Part shown: positions 18,816 through 27,186 of the stretch, piece after piece | Position numbering within the stretch: position 1 is the stretch's first letter | How the letters are laid out: the number at the start of each line of letters is the position of its first letter | Source: JACPNO01 sp963825405 | Lineage (GTDB): Bacteria; Acidobacteriota; Terriglobia; Bryobacterales; Bryobacteraceae | Length of the DNA: 64,000 nt | Direction of reading: 5' to 3' | Assembly (NCBI GenBank): GCA_963825405.1 | Contig: CAWGTB010000013.1 | Coordinates: 62,001-126,000 of the forward strand | Notes under the pieces: generated by a model | What the model saw: the letters and a program-made list of their open reading frames with translations, nothing else | Told to the model about the DNA's origin: nothing | Database searches by the model: none | Made by a program: the position numbers and the translations under genes

Positions 18816-20776
18816 ATGCGACTCTTTTCCAGTGCGCTGATGACGATAATCCTGGCGACAGGAGTTGTCTTAGCCCAGGTTGCACCCCAGGATCCGTCTC
18901 AGGGACCCCAGCAGGATAACGGCCGGCCCGATCGCGGAATTGCTCGCATCAGCGTCATCAACGGCGATGTTTCCATTCTGCGCGGCGATTCCGGCGAGCG
19001 CATCGCGGCTGCCCTGAACGCGCCTCTGGTCGTCGGCGACCGCCTGGCCACCGGTCCCGGCGCGCGCGCGGAAATTCAATTCGATTCGGCCAACATGATT
19101 CGCATCGCCCCCGATTCCGAAGTCCGGATTCCGGAGCTCGAAGTGGACCGCTTCCAAGTGCAAATCGGACGCGGCACCGTGCTGTATCGCATTCTGCGTG
19201 AATCGCACTCCCAGGCTGAGGTGAGCACGCCCAATTCCTCCATCCGGCCTTCGACAATTGGTGCATACCGCATCAGCGTGTCCGAGGATGGGCAAACCGA
19301 GATCGTCGTGCGCTTGGGCGAAGTAGATGTCTACACGCCGCAGGGCGCCGAAAAAGTGCGTGTGGGGCAAGCCATGCAGGTACGCGGCAACCCGGCCGAC
19401 CCTGAATTCCAAATCCTGCGCAGTGGCCCCGCCGACGATTGGGATCACTGGAACGAACGCCGCGACAACGAGCTTAGCCGCTCGGCCAGCGTATCGCCAT
19501 GTGAGCCCTGACATTTACGGGACCGAAGACCTGGACGGCCACGGCCGCTGGCTCAACGATCCGGCCTATGGGCAGGTGTGGAGTCCGAACGAGCCTGCCG
19601 GCTGGGCGCCTTATCAGGCTGGCCGTTGGGTCTGGGTCGATTGGTACGGCTGGACCTGGGTCAGCGACGATCCGTGGGGTTGGGCGCCTTATCATTACGG
19701 CCGCTGGTACATGGGAGCAGCGGGCTGGTGCTGGGTTCCCGGACCGGTTTTCGTGCACCAATACTGGAGCCCTGGATTGGTGGCGTTTTTTGGCTTCGGC
19801 GGCCCCGGAGTGGGCGTGGGATTCGGTTTCGGCGGCCTGGGCTGGGTGCCGCTGGCGCCCTACGAGCGCTATAGCCCCTGGTATGGACGCGGAATCTACG
19901 GCGGCTATCGCAATGCGAATGTGTTTGCTGGCAGCGCAAATGTCATCCATAACACGAACCTGGCCGGCATGTACCGCAATGCGCGGGTATCGGGTGCGGT
20001 TACGGGCGTTTCTTCTCAGGATTTTGCCCAGGGCCGCTTCAACAATCGCATGAGTGTTTCTGGCTCGGAGATTCGCCAGGCGGGCCTTGTAAGAGGTGCC
20101 TTGCCGATGGCCCCGCAGCGGGAGAATTTGCGGGTGACGGACCGGGCAGCTTCTTCGGCGGCGAGGATCAGCTCAAGCCAAGGTCGTTTCTTTAGCCGCT
20201 CGCAGCCGTCGGCTGTGAACCGGGTGCCTTTCGAACAGCAGCGGCAAAGCCTGCAGCAGGCGGGCGCGGCTGTTGCACGGCAATCGAGCGCCTCGGCAAT
20301 GCCGGGTGGCGGCGGCCGAAGTGCAATGCAGGGAAGCGGGGCTACGTCTCCTGGAATCGTGTCGCCGCGTTCGGTATCGCCGCAAAGCGCGCCCAGCACA
20401 GGCGGCGGTTGGAGGCGTTTCGGTGAGCCTTCGCGCGACGTTCCGAGCACAGCGTCCGGTAGCGCTTCACGTACCACCACGGCAGGCGCCGGCCGCGCGC
20501 AGCGCCGCTCCCAGCCTGAATTCCAGGCCGTCGACTTCCAACTTCGGGCAATCCACGCCGCGCAGCTTCGGCTATGCAGGCTCGCCCAGCCGGTCGCTGC
20601 AAGTTTCGCCGCCGGTGGTTCGGCAGCGGGCTACACCCTCGACGCCGAGCGCAGGATCAAGCGCCGGCCGCGGCTCGAGCGCGCCCAGAGCCGAAAGCAG
20701 CCCGCGTGGCGGCAGTTCATCCGGCGGACACAGCAGCGGCGGTGGCGGTGGACACTCCGGAGGCCGCGGCCGCTAA
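18816..20776 (+). CDS. Exported FecR-domain/DUF6600 protein with Gly/Ser-rich tail (frameshifted)
   Basis: About 650 residues. Signal peptide (~1-20), FecR-like domain (IARISVINGDVSILRGDSG to VRVGQAMQVRG), then a strikingly Trp/Tyr/Pro-rich DUF6600-type region (DGHGRWLNDPAYGQVW, GWAPYQAGRWVWVDWYGW, GWAPYHYGRWY), a Gly-rich hydrophobic patch, and a long low-complexity Ser/Gln/Gly tail ending GGGGGHSGGRGR. One-base insertions near 19497 and between ~20400 and 20520 move the frame; the true tail is the Ser/Gly frame ending at 20776. Such proteins are thought to be cell-surface or matrix-associated in Acidobacteria; function is unproven. A strong terminator follows. Confidence 0.78.
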
Positions 20777-20810
20777 ACGAATTTTAGATTTTTCTTCCCT
20801 CACTAAGGGT

Positions 20811-20847
20811 GGCCCGTCTCCAAGAATTGTGAGACGGGCCTTTTTTT
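20811..20847 (+). terminator. Rho-independent terminator of the FecR/DUF6600 gene
   Basis: A perfect 10-bp stem, GGCCCGTCTC with GAGACGGGCC, a 10-base loop, and seven T at 20841-20847. The stop codon of the convergent CadC-like gene lies inside the T-run (20846-20848), so the stem also separates the two convergent transcripts. Confidence 0.92.
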
Positions 20848-21706
20848 ATGGTTTGGCCACGATGGATGCCCGCAGCGTTTTCGTGACTTCGCCGGCGATG
20901 TCATCCTGGACCATCAGGAGGTCGTCCACCGGGCGGTCATAAGTTTCCGACCAGATCACGTAGCCATTGTCGGCGCGAATCAAGCGTGCCGCGATGCGCA
21001 GCCTGGCGCTGGATTTGCGCACGCTCCCATCCAGTACATAAGCGACGCCGAGCGACTTGGCAATTTCGGGGATGGTGATTTGTTTGCCCTTGAAATAGAA
21101 CGAAGACGTGGGAGACGGCACCCGCAGTCCGGGGATCTTGCTGAGTTTGTCGATCAGTTCCTCGGTCATGCCATCGGCGAAAGGTTCGTTGCTCATCTTC
21201 TCGGTCAGATCGAGAAACGGCAGCACGGCGATGGATTTCTCCGGCTGCGGCGTCGGGGCGGGTGAGGCCGTCGGTACCTTGCCGTAGAACAGGAGGGCAG
21301 CGGCGAGCGCGAGGCAAAGGGCCGCGCCGGCAGCCCGCGCAACGCCGGCTCTGCGACCTGGGCTGGACGGAATCGCAGCAGTGGCCGGCACCCAGGGAGT
21401 GACCGCCGCCACCATGCGATAGCCCAACCGCGGAACGGTCGCGATGTAGGTGGGCTGCTTGGGGTCGTCGCCGAGCAGACGGCGGAGCGATGCCACGGCC
21501 TGATAAACGGAATCTGGAGTTACCGTGACCCCGGACCAGACCTGAGTCAGCAAGTCATCGATGCTGACGACTTCGCCGGCATGCTCGGCCAGGCACAGCA
21601 GCAGGCGCATAGTCCGCACCTCAACCCGAGCGGTCTCGCCATTGCGTGAAATCTGGCCGGACGCCGGATTGACGCACCAATCGCCGATGCGAAGCATCCG
21701 TTCCAT
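20846..21706 (-). CDS. CadC-like membrane-anchored transcriptional regulator with TolB/FlgO-type domain
   Basis: 286 residues. Residues ~5-100 form an OmpR/PhoB-type winged helix (RNGETARVEVRTMRLLLCL, DSVYQAVASLRRLLGDDPKQ, YIATVPRLGYRMV). A single membrane helix follows at ~125-141, then a periplasmic TolB-N/FlgO-like domain (KSIAVLPFLDLTEK, FADGMTEELIDKL, YVLDGSVRKSSARLRI). There is no receiver domain, so it likely senses directly through its membrane or periplasmic part, as CadC does. Family members often extend into TPR repeats; this one ends after the TolB-like domain. A TATAAT box lies at 21725-21730 on its strand. Confidence 0.85.
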   Translation of the reverse strand: MERMLRIGDWCVNPASGQISRNGETARVEVRTMRLLLCLAEHAGEVVSIDDLLTQVWSGVTVTPDSVYQAVASLRRLLGDDPKQPTYIATVPRLGYRMVAAVTPWVPATAAIPSSPGRRAGVARAAGAALCLALAAALLFYGKVPTASPAPTPQPEKSIAVLPFLDLTEKMSNEPFADGMTEELIDKLSKIPGLRVPSPTSSFYFKGKQITIPEIAKSLGVAYVLDGSVRKSSARLRIAARLIRADNGYVIWSETYDRPVDDLLMVQDDIAGEVTKTLRASIVAKP

Positions 21707-21804
21707 ATAGAAAGCGGCTCGCCGATTATATCAATCAGAAGTATTCAGGATGTTTCAGACCAAGTTCAGGACTTCGCAAGCCGCGCCCGGGTATCGTAGC
21801 GGGC

Positions 21805-22245
21805 ATGGAAAAACGGAATGCTGTATTGGCAATCGCAGTGGGCGGCTTGACGGCCGGAACCTTGGATCTGGCACAAGCGTGCATTCTTTTCGGATGGGAC
21901 ATTCCGCTCGCGATTGCCGGCGGTCTTCTAGGACGGCAGGCTTTTCAGGGAGGCGCAGCCACTTACGTTCTGGGCGTCTGCCTGCATTTTTTTATCGCTC
22001 TTTCGGCGGCGGCGGTTTACTACGCGGCCAGCCGCAAGCTGGTTTTCATGAAGGAGTATCCGCTGGTGTGCGGCTTGTTCTTCGGCGCCGCGGTGGAAGA
22101 AGTGATGCGCCTGGTAGTTTTGCCGCTCTCCGCGCTTCACTCCAGGGGCCCTTACCAACTGAAAGACTTGATCCTGGGACTGCTGGTGCACATGGTCGTG
22201 GTCGGGCTGCCGATTTCTTATAGTGTGCGGCGGTTCGGGAGGTAG
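21805..22245 (+). CDS. Small integral membrane protein of unknown function
   Basis: 146 residues with about four hydrophobic helices (~5-25, 48-70, 85-105, 120-140) and short loops. The pattern resembles small acidobacterial and proteobacterial membrane proteins of unknown role. No catalytic motif is visible; a conserved-looking AAVEEVMRLVVLPLS in the third helix contains two charged residues. It is divergent from the CadC-like regulator across 98 bases, so the regulator may control it, which is inference from position only. Confidence 0.65.
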   Translation: MEKRNAVLAIAVGGLTAGTLDLAQACILFGWDIPLAIAGGLLGRQAFQGGAATYVLGVCLHFFIALSAAAVYYAASRKLVFMKEYPLVCGLFFGAAVEEVMRLVVLPLSALHSRGPYQLKDLILGLLVHMVVVGLPISYSVRRFGR

Positions 22246-22373
22246 GGGGCGTAGCTCGGCTGATTTTTTGGAAAGGTTACATAATATTCGTTATCGGAAG
22301 CGAAATAAACCACTGGGGCAACGAGCCGGGTCACCTTCAAGACGATCAGCTCGTTCCCCAGCGAAATGCCCAC

Positions 22374-22660
22374 TTAGGTCCGATCAGACTGCCGGCGCCG
22401 CAGCAGTGCCGCGAAACCCAGCAAGAAGGTTCCCAACAGCAGCACCGAACTTGGTTCGGGCACCGGATGCTCTCCTGCCGTTAACGAGCCCAGTTCGTTG
22501 GCGACAATCTGCTAACCCTATCCAAGATCGATACGCCGCTGTGCCGGCGGCACAGGATTTTTCCCAAAGGCGACGGCAGCTTCGGTGAACGACGTGAACA
22601 GCGGACCATCCAAAATGGTGTGGCCGCCGTTGCCGACGATCGCATAGAACAACAGTTATT
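22374..22660 (-). pseudogene. PEP-CTERM-protein remnant
   Basis: On the minus strand a clear PEP-CTERM sorting tail is present: VPEPSSVLLLGTFLLGFAAL followed by a basic RRRQ and a TAA stop at 22374-22376. Upstream in the same frame come NELGSLTAGEHP, then two close TAG codons, then LFTSFTEAAVAFGKNP and FYAIVGNGG, then TAA. The stops leave no intact ORF. PEP-CTERM proteins are exported and processed by an exosortase, often with exopolysaccharide. This is either a decayed gene or one damaged by sequence errors. Confidence 0.6.
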
Positions 22661-22872
22661 CAATCTACGTGCAACCTTGCTTCCAATGGTGGTGTCCACA
22701 TCGCCAGACACGCCGGCAAAAATAACCGGACTATCTAAGAAATCAGGGATAATACTTTTTGAATTAGCATTTAAATATCCCTTAATTATCGGGATAATTC
22801 CGAAAAACTATCCTCGCATCCAAAATTGTGGGCGGCTCCCGGAGGGGCAGGGCATGCCCACTGCCCCGCCCG
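22661..22872. other. AT-rich intergenic region with a GGGGCAG hairpin
   Basis: No gene is seen here. The stretch 22730-22815 is unusually AT-rich for this genome and contains two GGGATAAT copies with an ATCCC complement between them, which could form alternative hairpins. At 22844-22867 a 7-bp stem GGGGCAG/CTGCCCC encloses a 10-base loop containing GGCATGCC, a hairpin related to the one at 26623-26650. It lies directly upstream of the ilvE promoter. Confidence 0.45.
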
Positions 22873-22901
22873 CTGGAAGGGTTACTACGCTGGGTTATAA
22901 T
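22873..22901 (+). promoter_or_regulatory. Candidate ilvE promoter
   Basis: A perfect -10 TATAAT at 22896-22901 is preceded at 17 bases by CTGGAA (22873-22878), a weak -35. The ilvE ATG follows only 6 bases after the -10 box, so transcription would begin at or next to the A of ATG and the mRNA would be leaderless. Confidence 0.5.
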
Positions 22902-22907
22902 CGTTGG

Positions 22908-23849
22908 ATGTTAAAGCCCACCGAGAAAATCTGGCACAACGGCCATTTCATCAATTGGGACGACGCCAAGGTTCACGTTCTTTCGCACGTCATCCATTAC
23001 GGCAGCTCCATTTTTGAAGGGATACGCTGCTACGAGACCGCCTCCGGGCCGGCGATTTTCCGCATGCACGAGCACCTGCGCCGCCTGTTCGATTCGGCGC
23101 ATATTTATCGCATGGATTTCGCCTTCAGCCCCGAGCAGATCGCCGAAGCGATGCTGGAGCTGGTACGCGTCAACAAGATGCGCGCGTGCTATTTGCGTCC
23201 GGTCGTATTCCGGTCTTATGGCGATATCGGCGTCTACCCGCTGAAGAACCCTATCGACGTCTACATGGCATGCTGGGAATGGGGCAAGTACCTGGGCGAT
23301 GAAGCGCTGGCCTCTGGCGTGGACGTTTGCGTGTCGAGCTGGACGCGCATCGCGCCCAATACCCTGCCCGCGCTGGCCAAAGCCGGCGCCAATTACATGA
23401 ATTCGCAGCTCATGAAAATGCAAGCGATCGCGGACGGCTACTCCGAAGCGATTGCGCTCGATTCGCAGGGTTATGTCAGCGAAGGCTCGGGGGAAAATGT
23501 TTTCGTGGTGCGCGACGGCAAAATTCTAACGCCGCCGCTGGGTGCATCGGTACTGCCGGGCATCACGCGCAACACTATCGTGCAACTGGCGCAGGACCTC
23601 GGCATTCCGGTGGTCGAGACCATCATCCCGCGCGAGATGCTGTACATCGCCGACGAGATTTTCTTCTCGGGAACGGCGGTGGAAGTGACGCCGGTGCGCT
23701 CGGTCGATCGCATCAAAGTGGGTAAAGGCGAGCGCGGGCCGGTCACGGAAAAGATACAGCGGGAATTTTTCGCGCTGGTAAACGGAACCAAGCCGGACCG
23801 GCATGGATGGCTGTCGCCGGTAGGCCAGAAGCAACCGACTATGGCGTGA
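22908..23849 (+). CDS. ilvE: Branched-chain amino acid aminotransferase
   Basis: 313 residues of a fold-type IV PLP aminotransferase, making leucine, isoleucine and valine from their 2-oxo acids with glutamate. The N-terminus KIWHNGHFINWDDAKVHVLS and HYGSSIFEGIRCYE are canonical. The Schiff-base lysine is Lys158 in ALAKAGANYMNS. YLRPVVFRSYGDIG and the EGSGENVFVVRDG phosphate-binding loop are present, with the closing EIFFSGTAVEVTPVRSVD. ATG 22908 is chosen over an upstream extension because it begins exactly at the family N-terminus and follows a TATAAT box. Length is normal. Confidence 0.96.
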   Translation: MLKPTEKIWHNGHFINWDDAKVHVLSHVIHYGSSIFEGIRCYETASGPAIFRMHEHLRRLFDSAHIYRMDFAFSPEQIAEAMLELVRVNKMRACYLRPVVFRSYGDIGVYPLKNPIDVYMACWEWGKYLGDEALASGVDVCVSSWTRIAPNTLPALAKAGANYMNSQLMKMQAIADGYSEAIALDSQGYVSEGSGENVFVVRDGKILTPPLGASVLPGITRNTIVQLAQDLGIPVVETIIPREMLYIADEIFFSGTAVEVTPVRSVDRIKVGKGERGPVTEKIQREFFALVNGTKPDRHGWLSPVGQKQPTMA

Positions 23850-24072
23850 AATAAGACTGCGGCGCCCTGTTCCGAGCCGGCCACCTCCCCCGAGATTTAC
23901 CGTCCGGAAAGCCGCGCCGCAGTTAGCTGATTTCTCTGTTGTATCCTTCGTGAGCCAGGTATGCCAGCGCTAAATCAAACTGCAACACGGTTTTCAACAG
24001 ATATTATCGCTAGAGCATTCACCAACTTCCGGGGAAAGCATGTGGCAAACCTGTGAATAAAGCGCGATCGTC

Positions 24073-25208
24073 ATGATTTGTTCAGGCATCGATGCGTCGA
24101 CTGGCGCGCCGGTCGAAATCACTTGCGAGCGAAATATTGAATCCGTGCGGCGCTGCCGGTGCGCCTGAGTATTTCATCGCGCCGGGATGGGTTGACATTC
24201 AAGTTAACGGTTTCGCGGGCGTGGATTACAATGCGCCCGCCGCGCCGCATGACGAAATTGCGCGCTCGATCCAGGTACTGTATTCGACCGGCGTCACGCG
24301 GTTTTATCCAACGGTGATTACTGGCTCGCCTGAGAACATGCTGGGCGCGCTCGCCAACTTGTCCAAAGCGAAAGATGCGCTCGCCGAGGGCGAAGCGATG
24401 GACGGCTTTCACGTGGAAGGCCCGCACATTTCGCCCTGACGATGGACCGCGCGGCGCGCATCCGCGCCAATGGGTGCGCCCGCCCGATCTCGCCGAATTC
24501 CACCGCTGGCAGGGTGCCGCGCGCGGCCGGATACGGCTGGTTACGCTCGCGCCGGAATGGCCTGAAGCGCCACGCTATATTCAAGCGGTGGTGGAATCGG
24601 GTGTGGTGGTGAGCATCGGCCACACCAACGCCACGGCACAGCAAATTGCCGATGCCGTGAGCGCGGGCGCGACCATGTCCACGCATCTGGGAAACGGCGC
24701 GCACGCGGTGATGCGCAGGCATCCCAACTACATTTGGGAACAGATGGCGGAAGACCGGCTGATGGCCAGTTTCATTGTGGATGGCATTCATTTGGGGACG
24801 TCGTTTCTTAAAGTCGCTCTGCGGGCTAAGACAACGGCACGCGCGGTGCTGGTGACTGACGCCAGTTCGCCCGCGGCGTGCGCGCCGGGCCGGTATCAGT
24901 TGGGCGAGCAGCAGGTGGATTTGACGGCCGACAATCGCGTGGTGCTGGCGGGGCAGGATCGGCTGGCGGGCTCGGCGCTGCGCATGGATCGCGGTATCGA
25001 GAAGCTGATGCAGTTGGGCGAATTGAGTCTGGCGGACGCGGTGCGTCTGGCGACGACGAACGCCGCCCGCGCCGGCAACGTGCCGCAACGCACCCAAGGT
25101 CTCGCGCCCGGCGAGCGCGCCGATTTTGTGTTGTTCGATTTCGATCCGGACCGCAAAGTAATACAGATGCGCGCGACGTACGTTGCGGGCCGTCGAGTTT
25201 GGGGCTAA
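24073..25208 (+). CDS. nagA: N-acetylglucosamine-6-phosphate deacetylase (two frameshifts)
   Basis: About 377 residues after repair. ATG 24073 reads MICSGIDASTGAPVEITCE, then one inserted base within ~24140-24165 moves the frame to PEYFIAPGWVDIQVNGFAGVD; a second insertion in a CCC run at 24432-24434 moves it again at PHISPDDGPRGAHP. Family landmarks include DGFHVEGPH (metal-binding Glu), SIGHTNAT, MSTHLGNGAHAV (metal histidine and substrate loop), VTDASSPA (catalytic Asp) and GLAPGERADFVLFD. The enzyme converts GlcNAc-6-phosphate to glucosamine-6-phosphate in amino-sugar and cell-wall recycling. The region 23850-24072 upstream holds no gene. Confidence 0.85.
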
Positions 25209-25211
25209 CAG

Positions 25212-25334
25212 AAAAGGGCGGGTTTGAAACCCGCCCCTACGAACCCACGCGCGATAAAAGGGGGACGTCCCGCATGTCCCAGGCGTGCACGTTTGTGCAA
25301 CCCACGTAGGGGCGGGTTTCAAACCCGCCCTTTT
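25212..25334. repeat. REPIN-like inverted repeat pair
   Basis: Two 30-base arms, 25212-25241 and 25305-25334, are perfect reverse complements of each other, and each contains its own palindrome built on GGGCGGGTTT/AAACCCGCCC. The 63-base spacer codes for nothing evident. The outer T-run touches the stop codon of the minus-strand gene at 25334. A third copy of the palindrome sits at 31732-31766. This matches the organisation of REP doublets mobilised by RAYT transposases; no such transposase is in the window. Confidence 0.75.
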
Positions 25335-26491
25335 TACTGGCCCATGCCGCGCGCCGCGATGGGCCACACTGCTTCGAGAGTGTCGCCGCGTAGGCAATAC
25401 ATCCGGTCGTAGAGGTTCACCGATGGATCGCAATGCGGAATGATGAACTCCAGGCGATCGCCCAGGTTCACCGCCGCCGACGCCTGCGTCAGATTCAAAA
25501 TTCCGTGCTCGTCGCCGCCCCAGTTGTAGATGATGCCGCTGATGCTTTTCGCTTCCGGCCCGAACGGCCGGTCGGTCGCGAAAGCCTTGAACCCGCCATC
25601 GACAACCGCGCTCGTGGGGCACGGCTTGCTCACCACCGTCGTGATCACCGATAGCGCATTTTTAAAATCGCGATAGACCGGGCCGTCCTGGCCGCCGATG
25701 CGGTTGTAATCCACATCCATAAACATGAAACTGCCGGGCTGCAGCTCGGTGATGCCGTCGATTTCGGAATCGATGTTGTAAGTTCCAGTCGAGCCGCCAG
25801 TTAGCAGAGGGCAGGCAATTCCCTTCCCTTCGAGCGCGCGGCGGGTTTCGACCGCGGGCGCCATTGCGGTGCGTGAATGCTGGCGGCGCTCCGCAAATCC
25901 GATCGTGTGCGAGGCCTGTCCCGCGTAGGCCTGAATGCCGGCGAATTTCAAATTCGGCAACGACTCGATCAACTGCGCGAGGCCAACGGCGCGATCACCG
26001 GGCTCAATGCCGGTGCGCGTACCGACGAACAAATCGATTGCCAGGTTCAGGCGAGTGTGCGCGGCGCCGGCGGCGTCGTTGAGATCGCGCACGTTTTGCG
26101 CGTCGTCCACACTGAACAAAGTATCGGAATGCGCGGCGGCCAGGCGTACAGCGCGCTCAATCTTGTGCTTGCCGATCACCGCGGTCGTGACCAGGATGCC
26201 GGTAACACCGTCGCGCGCGAATATTTCAGCCTCGCTCAGCTTGGCGGCGCAGGCACCCACGGCGCCGGCGCGAATCAGTGCCTTGGCGATCTCCGGACAT
26301 TTGTGCGTCTTGCCGTGAGGGCGGAGCGCGCGTTTGCGATCTTTGCAGAACGCAGCCATCTTGGCCACGTTCAATTCGAAGGCGTCGAGATCGAGGACCA
26401 GCGCCGGAGTGGGCAAATCTTCGCGCGTGATCGAGCCGCTCTGAAAATTACCCTTTGCGAGGATCTTTTCGATTTCTGCCCAGGCGCTCAT
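25334..26491 (-). CDS. DSD1-family PLP enzyme (D-threonine aldolase/D-serine dehydratase-like)
   Basis: 385 residues of a fold-type III (alanine-racemase-like) PLP enzyme. The N-terminal DLPTPALVLDLDAFELNV precedes the PLP lysine in RPHGKTHKCPEIA; LLTGGSTGTYN and ELQPGSFMFMDVDY form the phosphate-binding and dimer segments; IIPHCDPSVNLYD supplies the His/Cys metal ligands of the D-threonine aldolase group. It cleaves D-beta-hydroxy amino acids to glycine plus aldehyde, or deaminates D-serine; which of the two cannot be told. ATG 26491 (MSAWAEIEK) is preferred to the longer 26560 start, which adds an Arg-rich non-family segment. Confidence 0.85.
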   Translation of the reverse strand: MSAWAEIEKILAKGNFQSGSITREDLPTPALVLDLDAFELNVAKMAAFCKDRKRALRPHGKTHKCPEIAKALIRAGAVGACAAKLSEAEIFARDGVTGILVTTAVIGKHKIERAVRLAAAHSDTLFSVDDAQNVRDLNDAAGAAHTRLNLAIDLFVGTRTGIEPGDRAVGLAQLIESLPNLKFAGIQAYAGQASHTIGFAERRQHSRTAMAPAVETRRALEGKGIACPLLTGGSTGTYNIDSEIDGITELQPGSFMFMDVDYNRIGGQDGPVYRDFKNALSVITTVVSKPCPTSAVVDGGFKAFATDRPFGPEAKSISGIIYNWGGDEHGILNLTQASAAVNLGDRLEFIIPHCDPSVNLYDRMYCLRGDTLEAVWPIAARGMGQ

Positions 26492-26622
26492 AGGTCGGGA
26501 TGATAACACGCGACCGCGCCAGGCGTACCTGGCGATTACTTTGAGCGATGTAAATGCCACGCCGTTAGCGCGAATTAACGCGTACTGTTTGGATTCCGGC
26601 GGGCGCGCAGATTTTGTGGTTA

Positions 26623-26650
26623 AGTGGGGCAGTCGCGGACCTGCCCCACT
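26623..26650. repeat. Intergenic hairpin with AGTGGGGCAG arms
   Basis: A perfect 10-bp inverted repeat AGTGGGGCAG/CTGCCCCACT with an 8-base loop, between the peroxiredoxin gene and the DSD1-family gene. No T-run follows on either strand, so it is not a standard terminator. It shares the GGGGCAG core with the hairpin at 22844-22867 and may be a dispersed palindromic repeat that also stabilises mRNA ends. Confidence 0.6.
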
Positions 26651-26658
26651 CTAACGCT

Positions 26659-27186
26659 TTAATGCTTGAGACGCTTGCAGGCCATTTCGGCCCCGCTGGG
26701 GTCGATGGCGCCATTGCCCTCTTCAATATGTTGGATTTTGCCTTCCTTGTCGATGACGAATGTGGCCCGATTGGCGATGCCGATTTCCGGCATCAATACA
26801 CCGTAATCTTTCGCCACCTGCCGTTTTGAAAAATCGCTGAGGATAGGGAAACTCAGGTTATTTTTTTCAGCAAATGCCTTCTGCGAAGGGGTGTTGTCTT
26901 CGCTGACGCCGAATACCTGCGTCTCTACCCCTTCAAAATTGGCGATACCAGCCTGGTACGCCAGCATTTCTTTGGTTCAACCACCGGTGAATGCGGCGGG
27001 GAAGAAGGCCAGCACGACGGCTTTCTTTCCGCGAAAATCGGCAAGCGACACCTTGCCTCCGGCGGTGGATGGCAGAGTGAAATCGGGGGCCATGTCGCCG
27101 ACCTTCAAGTGTGTTTTTGGAGGCTGCATTTGCGCAGCCATAGTACTGGCTAAAATCGTAGACAGCAGGAACGTGAGCTTCCTCAT
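26659..27186 (-). CDS. Exported peroxiredoxin, candidate selenoprotein (TGA at the peroxidatic position)
   Basis: 175 codons with one in-frame TGA at codon 70 (26977-26979). The N-terminus is a signal peptide (MRKLTFLLSTILASTMAAQ), then GDMAPDFTLPSTAGGKVSLA of the AhpC/TSA family, then AFFPAAFTGG, TGA, TKEMLAYQAGIANFEG. In homologues the motif is PAAFTGGCTKE with the peroxidatic cysteine exactly at the TGA. The rest is continuous in the same frame (VFGVSEDNTPSQKAF, FPILSDFSKRQVAKDYGV, ANRATFVIDKEGKIQHIEEG), ending with a Cys five residues before the C-terminus. A perfect AGGAGG lies 5 bases before the ATG. I infer selenocysteine; the alternative is a TGC/TGT to TGA error or mutation. It would reduce peroxides in the periplasm. 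Confidence 0.8.
26947..26979 (-). promoter_or_regulatory. Candidate bacterial SECIS hairpin after the in-frame TGA
   Basis: Numbering the U of UGA as 1, bases 16-19 (CUGG) pair with 24-27 (CCAG) around the loop CGUA (20-23). G15 can pair with C29 past a bulged G28, and ACCA (4-7) pairs with UGGU (30-33). The apical loop starts 16 bases after the UGA and has G as its second base. From memory of the bacterial SECIS consensus (short loop, a G in its first two positions, loop 16-37 bases from UGA), this fits at the short end. The stem is small, so it is supportive only. Confidence 0.5.

Noticed and set aside
22620..22907. N-terminal extension of the ilvE frame
   Set aside because: It does not resemble the aminotransferase family, and the family N-terminus starts at ATG 22908 after a TATAAT box.
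23856..23923. Inverted repeat ACTGCGGCGC/GCGCCGCAGT downstream of ilvE as a terminator
   Set aside because: The arms are 48 bases apart and no T-run follows; it may be chance in GC-rich DNA.
24318..25622. Long minus-strand open frame of 434 codons opposite nagA and the DSD1-family gene
   Set aside because: It crosses two recognisable genes and a REPIN, is Arg/His-rich and has no family features; it is a GC-rich shadow frame.
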